DNA from: Bradyrhizobium centrolobii
Lineage (GTDB): Bacteria > Pseudomonadota > Alphaproteobacteria > Rhizobiales > Xanthobacteraceae
Assembly: GCF_001641635.1 (NCBI RefSeq)
Contig: NZ_LUUB01000094.1
Location: 1 to 58,939 of the forward strand
DNA length: 58,939 nt
Direction: 5' to 3'
Shown one piece after another: positions 51,801-58,939 of this stretch (its first letter is position 1; each line of letters opens with the position of its first letter). The notes under the pieces are model-generated. The model had not been told where the DNA came from. It did no database searches and saw only the letters and a program-made list of their open reading frames with translations. A program made the position numbers and the translations under genes.

Positions 51801-52715
51801 ATGAGCCTTGCCGCGATCATCCTGACGTACAATGAGGAGCGCCACATTTCGCGGGCGCTCGCCTCGATTGCCGGAATCGCAACCGAGGTCTTCGTCGTCG
51901 ACAGCTTCTCGAGCGACCGGACCGTCGAGCTCGCGCGCGCGCAGGGCGCCACCGTGCTGCAGAACAAGTTCGTCAACTACGCAAAGCAGTTCCAGTGGGG
52001 GCTCGACAACGCGCCGATCACAGCTCCATGGATCATGCGGCTCGACGCCGATGAGGTGATCGAGCCGGATCTCGCCGCCAGGATCCGCGACGAGCTGCCG
52101 CGTCTCGGTGAGGACATCGCCGGCGTCAACCTCAAGCGCAAGCACATCTTCCTCGGGCGCTGGATCCGCCACGGTGGACGCTATCCGCTGCTACTCTTGC
52201 GGATCTGGCGTCGCGGCCAGGGGCGGATCGAAGACCGCTGGATGGATGAGCACATGATCCTGTGGGGCGGCGGGACGGTCACGTTCGACGGCGGATTCGC
52301 CGACCATAATCTCAACGACCTGACGTTCTTCACCGACAAGCACAACAAGTACGCCACGCGCGAGGCGATCGACGTGATCAACGCGCGTCACCAGCTGTTC
52401 CAGCGTGACGTCGATCTGGTGACGGAGGAAGGCTCGCGCCAGGCCGCCGTCAAACGCTGGATCAAGGAGCGGCTTTACAACCGGATCCCCTATCAGATCA
52501 GCGCGCCGGCCTATTTCCTGTTTCGCCTGATCTTCCAGCTCGGATTTCTCGACGGCAAGGAAGGCCTCGTCTATCACGGACTTCAGGGCCTCTGGTACCG
52601 CTTCCTCGTCGGCGCCAAGGTCGACGAACTCGAAGCCGCCATCGCGCATCTCAAAGATCGCGCGGAAATGCGGGCGGAGCTCCGGCGGCTGACCGGCCTC
52701 GTCATAGACGCCTGA
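51801..52715 (+). CDS. Family 2 glycosyltransferase (WaaE/KdtX-like)
   Basis: A 304-residue cytoplasmic or membrane-attached GT-A transferase. It begins MSLAAIILTYNEERHISRAL, with VFVVDSFSSDRTVELARAQG (nucleotide-sugar binding) and PWIMRLDADEVIEPDLAARI containing the DxD metal site (about residues 80-84). The acceptor part has IEDRWMDEHMILWGGGTVTF and a C-terminal region YQISAPAYFLFRLIFQLGFL that likely sits on the membrane. The length and layout match the LPS-core/EPS beta-glycosyltransferases of the WaaE type. It follows PpiC by 47 bases and precedes the beta-helix gene by 43, so all three are probably cotranscribed. Confidence 0.92.
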   Translation: MSLAAIILTYNEERHISRALASIAGIATEVFVVDSFSSDRTVELARAQGATVLQNKFVNYAKQFQWGLDNAPITAPWIMRLDADEVIEPDLAARIRDELPRLGEDIAGVNLKRKHIFLGRWIRHGGRYPLLLLRIWRRGQGRIEDRWMDEHMILWGGGTVTFDGGFADHNLNDLTFFTDKHNKYATREAIDVINARHQLFQRDVDLVTEEGSRQAAVKRWIKERLYNRIPYQISAPAYFLFRLIFQLGFLDGKEGLVYHGLQGLWYRFLVGAKVDELEAAIAHLKDRAEMRAELRRLTGLVIDA

Positions 52716-52758
52716 TCCGCAATGCGCCGCGCCGGAACGACCTCGACGGGAACGCGAC

Positions 52759-54954
52759 GTGACTCGTAGCCACGCAGTCATTATCGCCCTCCTGCAGTTC
52801 ATGTGGATGGCGGCGGCCACCGCGCAGCCCGCGATGTTCTGGTTCAACGACCCTGTCGGTCCCGACGAGACGGTGCTCGTCACCGGAGCCGATCTCGACA
52901 AGGTGACATCCGCGACGGTCACCCGGATCGCCGATGGTCCGAACGACGCGGCCGGACGGGAAACCTCCGTCCCGATCCTCCAGGCCAACCCCCTCTCCCT
53001 CAAATTCGTGATCCCCGAGGCTTTCAAGCCGGGCATCTACCGCTTCACGCTGAGCTATGCCGAGGGCGCGCTCAGCGGCCGCATCAATCTGCCGACGATC
53101 TACTGGCGCCAGGGAAACCTCGGCGATGAGGTCTCGCCCGGCGGCTGGCTTCAGGTTTTCGGTCGCAACATCGTTCGTCAGACCGGCCGCGCGCAATTGC
53201 TGCTGCTTCCCGATGCCGGCGGCGCGGCAATCAAGTCGGTTCTGACCAAGGGAGACCTGTGGCGAGGCGCGTTTCGCGTGCCTGAACAGCTCTCGCCCGG
53301 CCGCTACAGGCTGCGCCTGTTCAACGGCGACGGCGGCGATGACGAATGGGCCGATGCGGGCAGCATCACGGTTCGGGTCACCCAAGTCGAGACGGCCCAG
53401 TCCTTCGATGTCCGGGCTTACGGCGCAAACGGCGACGGCAGATTTGATTGCACCCGCGCGATCAGGGCCGCCATCGACGCGGCGAAGGATGCGGGAGGTG
53501 GCACCGTATACTTCCCGCGCGGGCGTTATCTGATCTCGGACATGATCGTCATTCCGCCTGGCGTCAGAATCAAGGGCGAGCGCACCGATCTCGTCAACCT
53601 GGTCTGGCCGGATTTGGCAAGTCTTCCGGTGGCCCTGCTGCAAGGAACGTCGCGATTCTCGATCGAGGACGTGACGATCTACGCGTCAAACCACCCGCAT
53701 ATCATATCCGGGGGATTCCAGTTCGGTGACACCCAGGCTCCGGGCGCCGCCGACATCGCGATCCGACGCGTCCGCATCCGCGCGTCCGCCTTCCGCGGCC
53801 TGATGGAGCCCGACGCCACCGTCCAGCGCATGAACGAATTCCATCGGATCTATCCCGGCACTGCTCCCGACACCATTCGATTGAGCGGTAATCGGATTGA
53901 AGTGTCCGATTGCGACATCCTCGGATCAGGCCATTCGCTGCGCCTGTTCAAGGCAACCAACGCGATCGTATCCGGCAACGTCCTGAACAACGGCCGCTAC
54001 GGCACCTACTCCATCGTGGGATCGCGTCAGGTCATCTTTGAAAACAACACCGTGACCGCGGCCGACCTTCAGGGGACCGGCGGAGGCATCTCGACACTGT
54101 CGAAGTGGGTCAGCGCCTCGGAGAACATCTTCGTCGGCGGCAACACATTCAAGGCGATTTACGGCTGGGATCGCGAAGCCATGACGACAGACGGCCCCGG
54201 CGGCTACTATTTCGGCCACGCGGAAAGCACCCTGCCCGATCGCCTGTCGCTGCTGGATGCTCCCAATCCCTACCCCGCCGCCCAGGACTGGAGCGGCACG
54301 ATTGTCATGGTGGTGAATGGCCGCGGTGCCGGCCAGTACGCCAGGGTCAGGACATTCGAAGGCAAGCCGCCCAACCTGTCGATCACGCTCGACCGGCCGC
54401 TCGCGGTCGCGCTGGACCGGACTTCGGAGATCACGGTTGCTCAAGCGCAGCAGAACTACCTGATCATCGACAACTTTTTCGAGGACACTGGCGTTGCGGC
54501 GCAGGCGTATGGGACGGCGCTGGGTCACGTCATCGCCGGCAACCGATCCAACAGAACAAGCGGCTTTGCCGCATTCGGCCTGTCCTACGAGCACTTCCAG
54601 CCGAGCTGGCGGATCCAGTTCCTCGACAATCACATCCTGGAAGGAAATGTCTATCGCGCGGGACCTGAGCGAACCGTGTTTTCCAATGAGGCATCGATAC
54701 TCGTGCGCGGCAATCAGACCGCAACGGCCGCGGGCCGCCCGCCGATGGTGCAGGCGGTGATCGTTCGAGGCAATCGCCTCGATCAGGACGCCCATATCGA
54801 AATCAAGGGCTTTGCCGCCGCCTCGCCCGGCGTCCGCGATATCGTCGTCGAGGAAAACACGATCGGGCCGTCCCGCGAGGGACTGACGATCGATCGCGGT
54901 GTCGCCTGGTGGCTCAGCCGGAAGAACGTCGAGGAGCGCCGCATCCTGAAATAA
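52759..54954 (+). CDS. Secreted right-handed beta-helix protein (pectate-lyase-like, EPS-associated)
   Basis: A 731-residue exported protein. Start GTG at 52759, signal peptide to about residue 22 (LLQFMWMAAATAQ). Residues about 25-215 form beta-sandwich-like segments (DETVLVTGADLDKVTSATVT, GGWLQVFGRNIV). From about 215 comes a pectate-lyase-3-like start, QSFDVRAYGANGDGRFDCTR, AIRAAIDAAKDAGGGTVYFP and RGRYLISDMIVIPPGVRIKG. Beta-helix coils follow to the end (NRIEVSDCDILGSGHSLRLF, NAIVSGNVLNNGRYGTYSIV, LIIDNFFEDTGVAAQAYGTA, QAVIVRGNRLDQDAHIEIKG). Such proteins are polysaccharide lyases, hydrolases or epimerases. Its place beside a glycosyltransferase and carbamoyltransferase suggests trimming or modifying the EPS. 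Catalytic residues cannot be assigned. Confidence 0.85.
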   Translation: MTRSHAVIIALLQFMWMAAATAQPAMFWFNDPVGPDETVLVTGADLDKVTSATVTRIADGPNDAAGRETSVPILQANPLSLKFVIPEAFKPGIYRFTLSYAEGALSGRINLPTIYWRQGNLGDEVSPGGWLQVFGRNIVRQTGRAQLLLLPDAGGAAIKSVLTKGDLWRGAFRVPEQLSPGRYRLRLFNGDGGDDEWADAGSITVRVTQVETAQSFDVRAYGANGDGRFDCTRAIRAAIDAAKDAGGGTVYFPRGRYLISDMIVIPPGVRIKGERTDLVNLVWPDLASLPVALLQGTSRFSIEDVTIYASNHPHIISGGFQFGDTQAPGAADIAIRRVRIRASAFRGLMEPDATVQRMNEFHRIYPGTAPDTIRLSGNRIEVSDCDILGSGHSLRLFKATNAIVSGNVLNNGRYGTYSIVGSRQVIFENNTVTAADLQGTGGGISTLSKWVSASENIFVGGNTFKAIYGWDREAMTTDGPGGYYFGHAESTLPDRLSLLDAPNPYPAAQDWSGTIVMVVNGRGAGQYARVRTFEGKPPNLSITLDRPLAVALDRTSEITVAQAQQNYLIIDNFFEDTGVAAQAYGTALGHVIAGNRSNRTSGFAAFGLSYEHFQPSWRIQFLDNHILEGNVYRAGPERTVFSNEASILVRGNQTATAAGRPPMVQAVIVRGNRLDQDAHIEIKGFAAASPGVRDIVVEENTIGPSREGLTIDRGVAWWLSRKNVEERRILK

Positions 54955-55079
54955 CACTGACCGTCTCGCATCGCCTAAAGCTAGTCACGGTAATGATAAG
55001 TTCCGTTGTTAGTTACACTTCAACTCTGATTGAGATCTCACACAATTATCTCTGTATCACAACGTGAAAGACTGCCCTG

Positions 55080-56849
55080 ATGACCGCTATTCTCGGCCTC
55101 AACCTCAACCATCCTGATGCCTCCGCGGCGCTCATCCTCGATGGCAAGGTGGTCGCCGCGGCCGCCGAGGAGCGCTTCGGTCAGCGCATCAAGCACGATC
55201 CCTCGTTCCCGCAGCACGCGATCCAGACCGTTCTTTCCATGGGCGGCATCTCGTCGAAGGACCTCGACTTCATCGCGGTCGCGCGCGATCCCTCGCAAAA
55301 TCGCGCAGCCCAGGTCGCATACGTCCTGCGCAATCCGATCAGCGGCGGCATGGCGGCGATGGAACATATGCGGCGCGCCAAGATCGATCTGAGCATCAGC
55401 GACATGGTCGCCGAGGCGTCCGGACAGGCGCCGGACATGGTCAAGGCCAGTGTGGTGAATGTCGAACATCATCTGTCTCACATCGCGAGCTCCTATTACT
55501 GCTCGCCGTTCGAGACCCTGACGGCCGGCTTTTCTTATGACGGCAGCGGCGACTTCACCAGTGCGATGGCGGCACGCTGCGAGGGCACGCGGATCGAGGT
55601 TGTCGATCGCGTTCATCTGCCGAACAGCCTCGGCTTCTTCTACACCGCGTGCTGCCAGTTCATCGGCTTCGATGGTTTTGGCGAAGAATACAAGGTCATG
55701 GGGCTCGCGCCCTACGGCACCGACAGCCATGTCGGCGTGATGCGTGACCTCGTCCAGACCAAATCCGACGGATGGTTCAAGCTCGCCGACGGCTATTTCG
55801 GCATGCATCGCGGCGGCGAAAGCGGCAAGATGGACGAGCACCACCGCATGGACATGCTGCGTCTGTTCACCGACAAATGGACCGACAAGTTCGGATCGCC
55901 TCGCCAGCGCGGCGAGGAGCTGACGCAGCGGGACAAGGACATCGCGCGCTCCTGCCAGATCCGTTTCGAGGAAGTCTCGCTGCACTGCTTCAAGAGGCTT
56001 CACGATCTGGTGCCGAGCACGCAAGTCGCCTATGCCGGAGGCTGCGCGCTCAACGGCGTCATGAATGCGCGCCTGTTGCGCGACACGCCCTTCCAGCAGG
56101 CCTATATGCAGCCGGCATCATCGGATGACGGCTTGTGCATCGGTGCGGGCCTGTGGGCCTGGCACAATGTCGCGGGCGGGCGCGAACGCTTCCACATGAC
56201 GCATGCCTATTGGGGACCGGAGCACTCGGACGCGACCATGCGGCGTGTCGCGGAAGCGGCACAGAGCCCGATGCGCGAGCTGTCGCCCGGCAACGTTCCG
56301 AAGGCCGTCGCCGCGCTGCTGCATGCCGGCCTGGTCGTCGGCTGGTATCAGGGCCGGTCCGAATGGGGCCCGCGCGCGCTCGGCAACCGCTCCATTCTCG
56401 CCGACCCCACACGCCCTAACATGAAGGATGTGATCAACGCCAAGATCAAGCGAAGGGAGAGCTTCCGTCCCTTCGCCCCCAGCGTCCTGAAGCCGGCCGT
56501 AACGACCTATTTCGAGCAAGACGTGTTCAGCCCGTTCATGATGCATGTCGTCAAGCTTCGCCCGGAATGGCGCGAAAAGCTCCCCGCCATCACCCATGTC
56601 GACGGCACGGGTCGCCTGCAAAGCATCGAGCGAGACACCAACCCGCTCTACTACGAATTGATCGACTCATTCGGTCGGTTGTCGGGGATTCCGATCGTGC
56701 TGAATACCAGCTTCAACGAGAACGAGCCGATCGTCGACACGCCCGAGCAGGCGATGAGCTGCTTCCTGCGCACCGGGTTGGATGCCATTTGCCTCGGCCG
56801 CTACCTCGTGGTGAAGGGCGAGCACGCGAGCCTTCTGCCGGACGCGTAA
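55080..56849 (+). CDS. Carbamoyltransferase (NodU/CmcH/TobZ family)
   Basis: A 589-residue enzyme that transfers a carbamoyl group from carbamoyl phosphate, through carbamoyl-AMP, to a hydroxyl group. The N-terminal ASKHA-like domain has MTAILGLNLNHPDASAALIL, AAAAEERFGQRIKHDPSFPQ, VNVEHHLSHIASSYYCSPFE (metal-binding His), GFSYDGSGDFTSAM and FGEEYKVMGLAPYG. The C-terminal YrdC-like part has VGWYQGRSEWGPRALGNRSI, LADPTRP, RRESFRPFAPSVL and PIVLNTSFNENEPIVDTPEQ. All expected motifs are present. NodU acts on Nod factors, but here the neighbours are polysaccharide genes, so EPS or LPS sugar carbamoylation is more likely. It starts 125 bases after the beta-helix gene and may have its own promoter. 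Confidence 0.93.
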   Translation: MTAILGLNLNHPDASAALILDGKVVAAAAEERFGQRIKHDPSFPQHAIQTVLSMGGISSKDLDFIAVARDPSQNRAAQVAYVLRNPISGGMAAMEHMRRAKIDLSISDMVAEASGQAPDMVKASVVNVEHHLSHIASSYYCSPFETLTAGFSYDGSGDFTSAMAARCEGTRIEVVDRVHLPNSLGFFYTACCQFIGFDGFGEEYKVMGLAPYGTDSHVGVMRDLVQTKSDGWFKLADGYFGMHRGGESGKMDEHHRMDMLRLFTDKWTDKFGSPRQRGEELTQRDKDIARSCQIRFEEVSLHCFKRLHDLVPSTQVAYAGGCALNGVMNARLLRDTPFQQAYMQPASSDDGLCIGAGLWAWHNVAGGRERFHMTHAYWGPEHSDATMRRVAEAAQSPMRELSPGNVPKAVAALLHAGLVVGWYQGRSEWGPRALGNRSILADPTRPNMKDVINAKIKRRESFRPFAPSVLKPAVTTYFEQDVFSPFMMHVVKLRPEWREKLPAITHVDGTGRLQSIERDTNPLYYELIDSFGRLSGIPIVLNTSFNENEPIVDTPEQAMSCFLRTGLDAICLGRYLVVKGEHASLLPDA

Positions 56850-56855
56850 GACGCT

Positions 56856-56891
56856 GGGGAGTGCATCGCGGCCATAGGCGGTGCACTCCCC
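56856..56891. terminator. Hairpin between convergent genes
   Basis: Perfect 10-bp stem GGGGAGTGCA (56856-56865) / TGCACTCCCC (56882-56891) with a 16-base loop, starting 6 bases after the carbamoyltransferase stop and 73 bases beyond the GDP-fucose synthase stop. No T run on either side, so a weak or bidirectional stop. Confidence 0.55.
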
Positions 56892-56964
56892 GGTTCAGGC
56901 CTGGACGGCCTCGAGCAAATGGCTGGATTCTTTCTGCCACGCTGGAGTGCGAGCCACCGCAAGA

Positions 56965-57909
56965 CTACCGAGCAGGAACCAGCGCGCCGGCGAGATAGGC
57001 CTCATAGGCCCGCCGGATTCCATCCTCCAGCGAGGTCGACGCGCGCCAGCCGAGCCTGGCGAGGCGGCTGACGTCGAGCAGCTTGCGCGGCGTCCCGTCG
57101 GGACGCGAAGTGTCGAAGCTGATCTCGCCGCGATAGCCGATGACGTCGGCGACGACGCGGGCGAATTCGGCGATCGTGATGTCCTCGCCGGTGCCGATGT
57201 TGATCAGCTCCGCGCCCGAATAGCTCTTCATCAGGTGCACGCAGGCATCGGCCATGTCGTCGACATAGAGGAATTCGCGGCGCGGCGTGCCGGTGCCCCA
57301 GACCGCGACGGTGTTCGCGTCCGCGATCTTCGCCTCGTGAAAGCGCCGGATCAGGGCGGCGACCACGTGGCTGTATTCGGGATGATAATTGTCGCCGGGG
57401 CCGTAGAGATTGGTCGGCATCACGCTGATGAAGTCACATCGATACTGGCTGCGATAGGCCTCCGCCATCTTGATGCCGGCGATCTTGGCAATGGCATAGG
57501 GCTCGTTGGTCGGCTCCAGCGGTCCGGTCAGCATGGAGTCCTCGCGCAGCGGCTGGCTGGCGAGCTTCGGATAGATGCAGGAAGAGCCCAGGAACATCAG
57601 CTTCTCGGCGCCGTTCAGATGCGCGGCGTGGATCACGTTGGCCGCGATCGCGATGTTGTCGTAGATGAACTCGGCGCGCAGCGTGTCGTTGGCGAGGATG
57701 CCGCCGACCTTGGCGGCGGCGAGGAAGATCACCTGCGGCCGCACCTTCGCGAACCAGTCGAACACCGCGGCCTGGTCGCAGAGATCGACCTCGCGCCGGT
57801 CCACGGTGACGAGCCTGACGTCCTCCCGCACAAGCGCACTGCCGACCATGCCGCGATGGCCGGCGACGTAGACGCTCTTGCCCGTCAGCTCAAACCGTAC
57901 GTTTGCCAT
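56965..57909 (-). CDS. fcl: GDP-L-fucose synthase
   Basis: A 314-residue short-chain dehydrogenase/epimerase that converts GDP-4-keto-6-deoxymannose to GDP-L-fucose with NADPH. Visible are the Rossmann start SVYVAGHRGMVGSALV, VIFLAAAKVGGILAN, MFLGSSCIYPKLASQPLRED (catalytic Ser and Cys), NEPYAIAKIAGIKMAEAY (YxxxK), SVMPTNLYGPGDNYHPEYSH, TGTPRREFLYVDDMADA and SRPDGTPRKLLDVSRL. Compared with E. coli Fcl, the stretch after GSALV is about five residues shorter (GSALVREDVRLV). The start overlaps the end of gmd by 20 bases, so the two are coupled. Product feeds fucose-containing EPS, LPS or Nod factor; neighbours favour surface polysaccharide. Confidence 0.93.
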   Translation of the reverse strand: MANVRFELTGKSVYVAGHRGMVGSALVREDVRLVTVDRREVDLCDQAAVFDWFAKVRPQVIFLAAAKVGGILANDTLRAEFIYDNIAIAANVIHAAHLNGAEKLMFLGSSCIYPKLASQPLREDSMLTGPLEPTNEPYAIAKIAGIKMAEAYRSQYRCDFISVMPTNLYGPGDNYHPEYSHVVAALIRRFHEAKIADANTVAVWGTGTPRREFLYVDDMADACVHLMKSYSGAELINIGTGEDITIAEFARVVADVIGYRGEISFDTSRPDGTPRKLLDVSRLARLGWRASTSLEDGIRRAYEAYLAGALVPAR

Positions 57910-58939
57910 GGGCGGCTTCCTGTCGTGCCTCCGTCAGATCGCTTGCCACCATCTCCTCGACGAGCTCGGCAAAGGTCCGCTTCGGTGTCCAGCCGAGCGT
58001 GTCGCGGGCCTTGCTGGCATCGCCGATGAGGAGATCGACCTCGGTGGGACGGAAGTAGGTGGGATCGATCCGCACCACGGTCTTGCCGCTCCTGGCATCG
58101 ATGCCGGTCTCATCCACGCCCTTGCCGCGCCATTCGATGCGGCGGCCGACTTGCGCGAACGAGAGCTCGACCATCTCGCGCACCGAGCGCGTCTCGCCGG
58201 TGGCGAGCACGAAGTCGTCGGGCTTGTCCGCCTGCAGGATCATGTGCATGCCCTCGACATAATCCTTGGCATGGCCCCAGTCGCGCTTGGCCTCGAGATT
58301 GCCGAGATAGAGCGTGTCCTCGAGCCCGACCTCGATGCGGGCGACGCCGCGGGTGATCTTGCGGGTGACGAAGGTCTCGCCGCGGATCGGGCTCTCGTGA
58401 TTGAACAGGATGCCGTTGGAGGCGAACATGCCGTAGGCCTCGCGGTAGTTCACCGTGATCCAGTAGCCGTAGAGTTTCGCCACGCCGTACGGCGAGCGCG
58501 GATAGAACGGCGTGGTCTCCTTCTGCGGGATCTGCTGCACGAGGCCGTAGAGCTCGGAGGTCGAGGCCTGGTAGAACCGCGTCTCCTTCTCCATGCCGAG
58601 GATGCGGATCGCCTCCAACAGGCGCAGCACGCCGATGGCGTCGGCGTTGGCGGTGTATTCGGGGCTTTCGAAGCTGACCGCGACGTGGCTCTGGGCGGCG
58701 AGATTGTAGATCTCGGTCGGCCGGATCTGCTGCACCAGGCGGATCAGATTGGTCGAGTCGGTCATGTCGCCGTAATGCATCAGGAACGGCACGTTGCCGA
58801 CATGCGGGTCCTGATACAGGTGATCGACGCGCGCGGTGTTGAACGACGACGAGCGCCGCTTGATGCCGTGCACGACATAGCCGAGCGACAGCAGATACTC
58901 GGCGAGATAGGCGCCGTCCTGGCCGGTCACGCCGGTGAT
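57890..58939 (-). CDS. gmd: GDP-mannose 4,6-dehydratase (N-terminus cut by window edge)
   Basis: A 349-residue segment running off the right edge; the first in-window residues are ITGVTGQDGAYLAEYLLSLG, so only about ten residues are missing. The enzyme makes GDP-4-keto-6-deoxymannose from GDP-mannose, the first step to GDP-fucose. Signatures: GYVVHGIKRRSSSFNTARVD, YGDMTDSTNLIRLVQQIRPT, EIYNLAAQSHVAVSFE, FYQASTSELYGLVQQIPQKE (catalytic Thr/Ser and Glu), SPYGVAKLYGYWITVNYREA (YxxxK) and FNHESPIRGETFVTRKITRG. Normal length. It is the upstream partner of the GDP-fucose synthase gene, overlapping it by 20 bases. Confidence 0.95.
   Translation of the reverse strand: MTGVTGQDGAYLAEYLLSLGYVVHGIKRRSSSFNTARVDHLYQDPHVGNVPFLMHYGDMTDSTNLIRLVQQIRPTEIYNLAAQSHVAVSFESPEYTANADAIGVLRLLEAIRILGMEKETRFYQASTSELYGLVQQIPQKETTPFYPRSPYGVAKLYGYWITVNYREAYGMFASNGILFNHESPIRGETFVTRKITRGVARIEVGLEDTLYLGNLEAKRDWGHAKDYVEGMHMILQADKPDDFVLATGETRSVREMVELSFAQVGRRIEWRGKGVDETGIDARSGKTVVRIDPTYFRPTEVDLLIGDASKARDTLGWTPKRTFAELVEEMVASDLTEARQEAAHGKRTV

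Overview
The window reads as chromosome of an alphaproteobacterium of the Bradyrhizobium / Nitrobacteraceae type. The evidence is the high GC content with long antisense open frames, the palindromic intergenic repeats of the kind common in those genomes, and the protein styles (Rhizobiales EPS phosphotransferase, BKACE plus CaiB-type CoA transferase, FHA with a DUF3739-like end). Genus is inferred from pattern and memory, not from a search. No rRNA, tRNA or CRISPR was seen.

Left part (1-15252) is mixed metabolism and accessory DNA. It starts with a cut-off IS110-type transposase and about 1.3 kb of repeat-rich non-coding DNA. Then come an ArgE-type deacetylase, an unknown small gene and a GIY-YIG protein bracketed by inverted repeat copies. 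Next are a kinase-like phosphotransferase / acyl-CoA dehydrogenase pair with a divergent TetR regulator, a RidA protein, and a scar made of two gene remnants (autotransporter barrel end and AraC end). The part closes with a BKACE enzyme, a CoA transferase, an MFS carrier, a VapBC-type toxin-antitoxin pair, two tiny genes and a lipoprotein sugar dehydrogenase with a DUF2231 membrane protein.

Middle part (15253-50223) interleaves two surface systems. One is exopolysaccharide assembly: a Wzz/BY-kinase, a polyprenyl-phosphate sugar phosphotransferase and a Wza-like outer-membrane lipoprotein. The other is a two-partner secretion (TPS) system: a 4536-residue filamentous-haemagglutinin adhesin (33700-47310), and a distant seven-gene operon (28769 down to 20397) of TpsB transporter, DUF2341-LamG-ExbB fusion, ExbD, TonB, porin, periplasmic coiled-coil protein and PpiC isomerase. 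A FecI-type sigma factor with a very short FecR-like partner is divergent from that operon. A GspC-like protein and a PstS/DING-like secreted binding protein sit on the far side of the adhesin. The set resembles, from memory, the Pseudomonas aeruginosa vre-hxc-pdt region, but here it is woven into EPS genes. A 14-base motif (GTTARYRAACGATA) lies upstream of two EPS genes and of the adhesin gene, always in the direction of the gene, which suggests common control.

Right part (50224-58939) is a polysaccharide modification segment: secreted PpiC, family 2 glycosyltransferase, secreted beta-helix protein and NodU/CmcH-type carbamoyltransferase on the + strand, facing GDP-fucose synthesis genes (Gmd, running off the window, and GDP-fucose synthase) on the - strand.

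The best candidate for a little-described system is the TonB/ExbBD-linked TPS operon with its fused ExbB, together with the sigma factor and the shared promoter motif.
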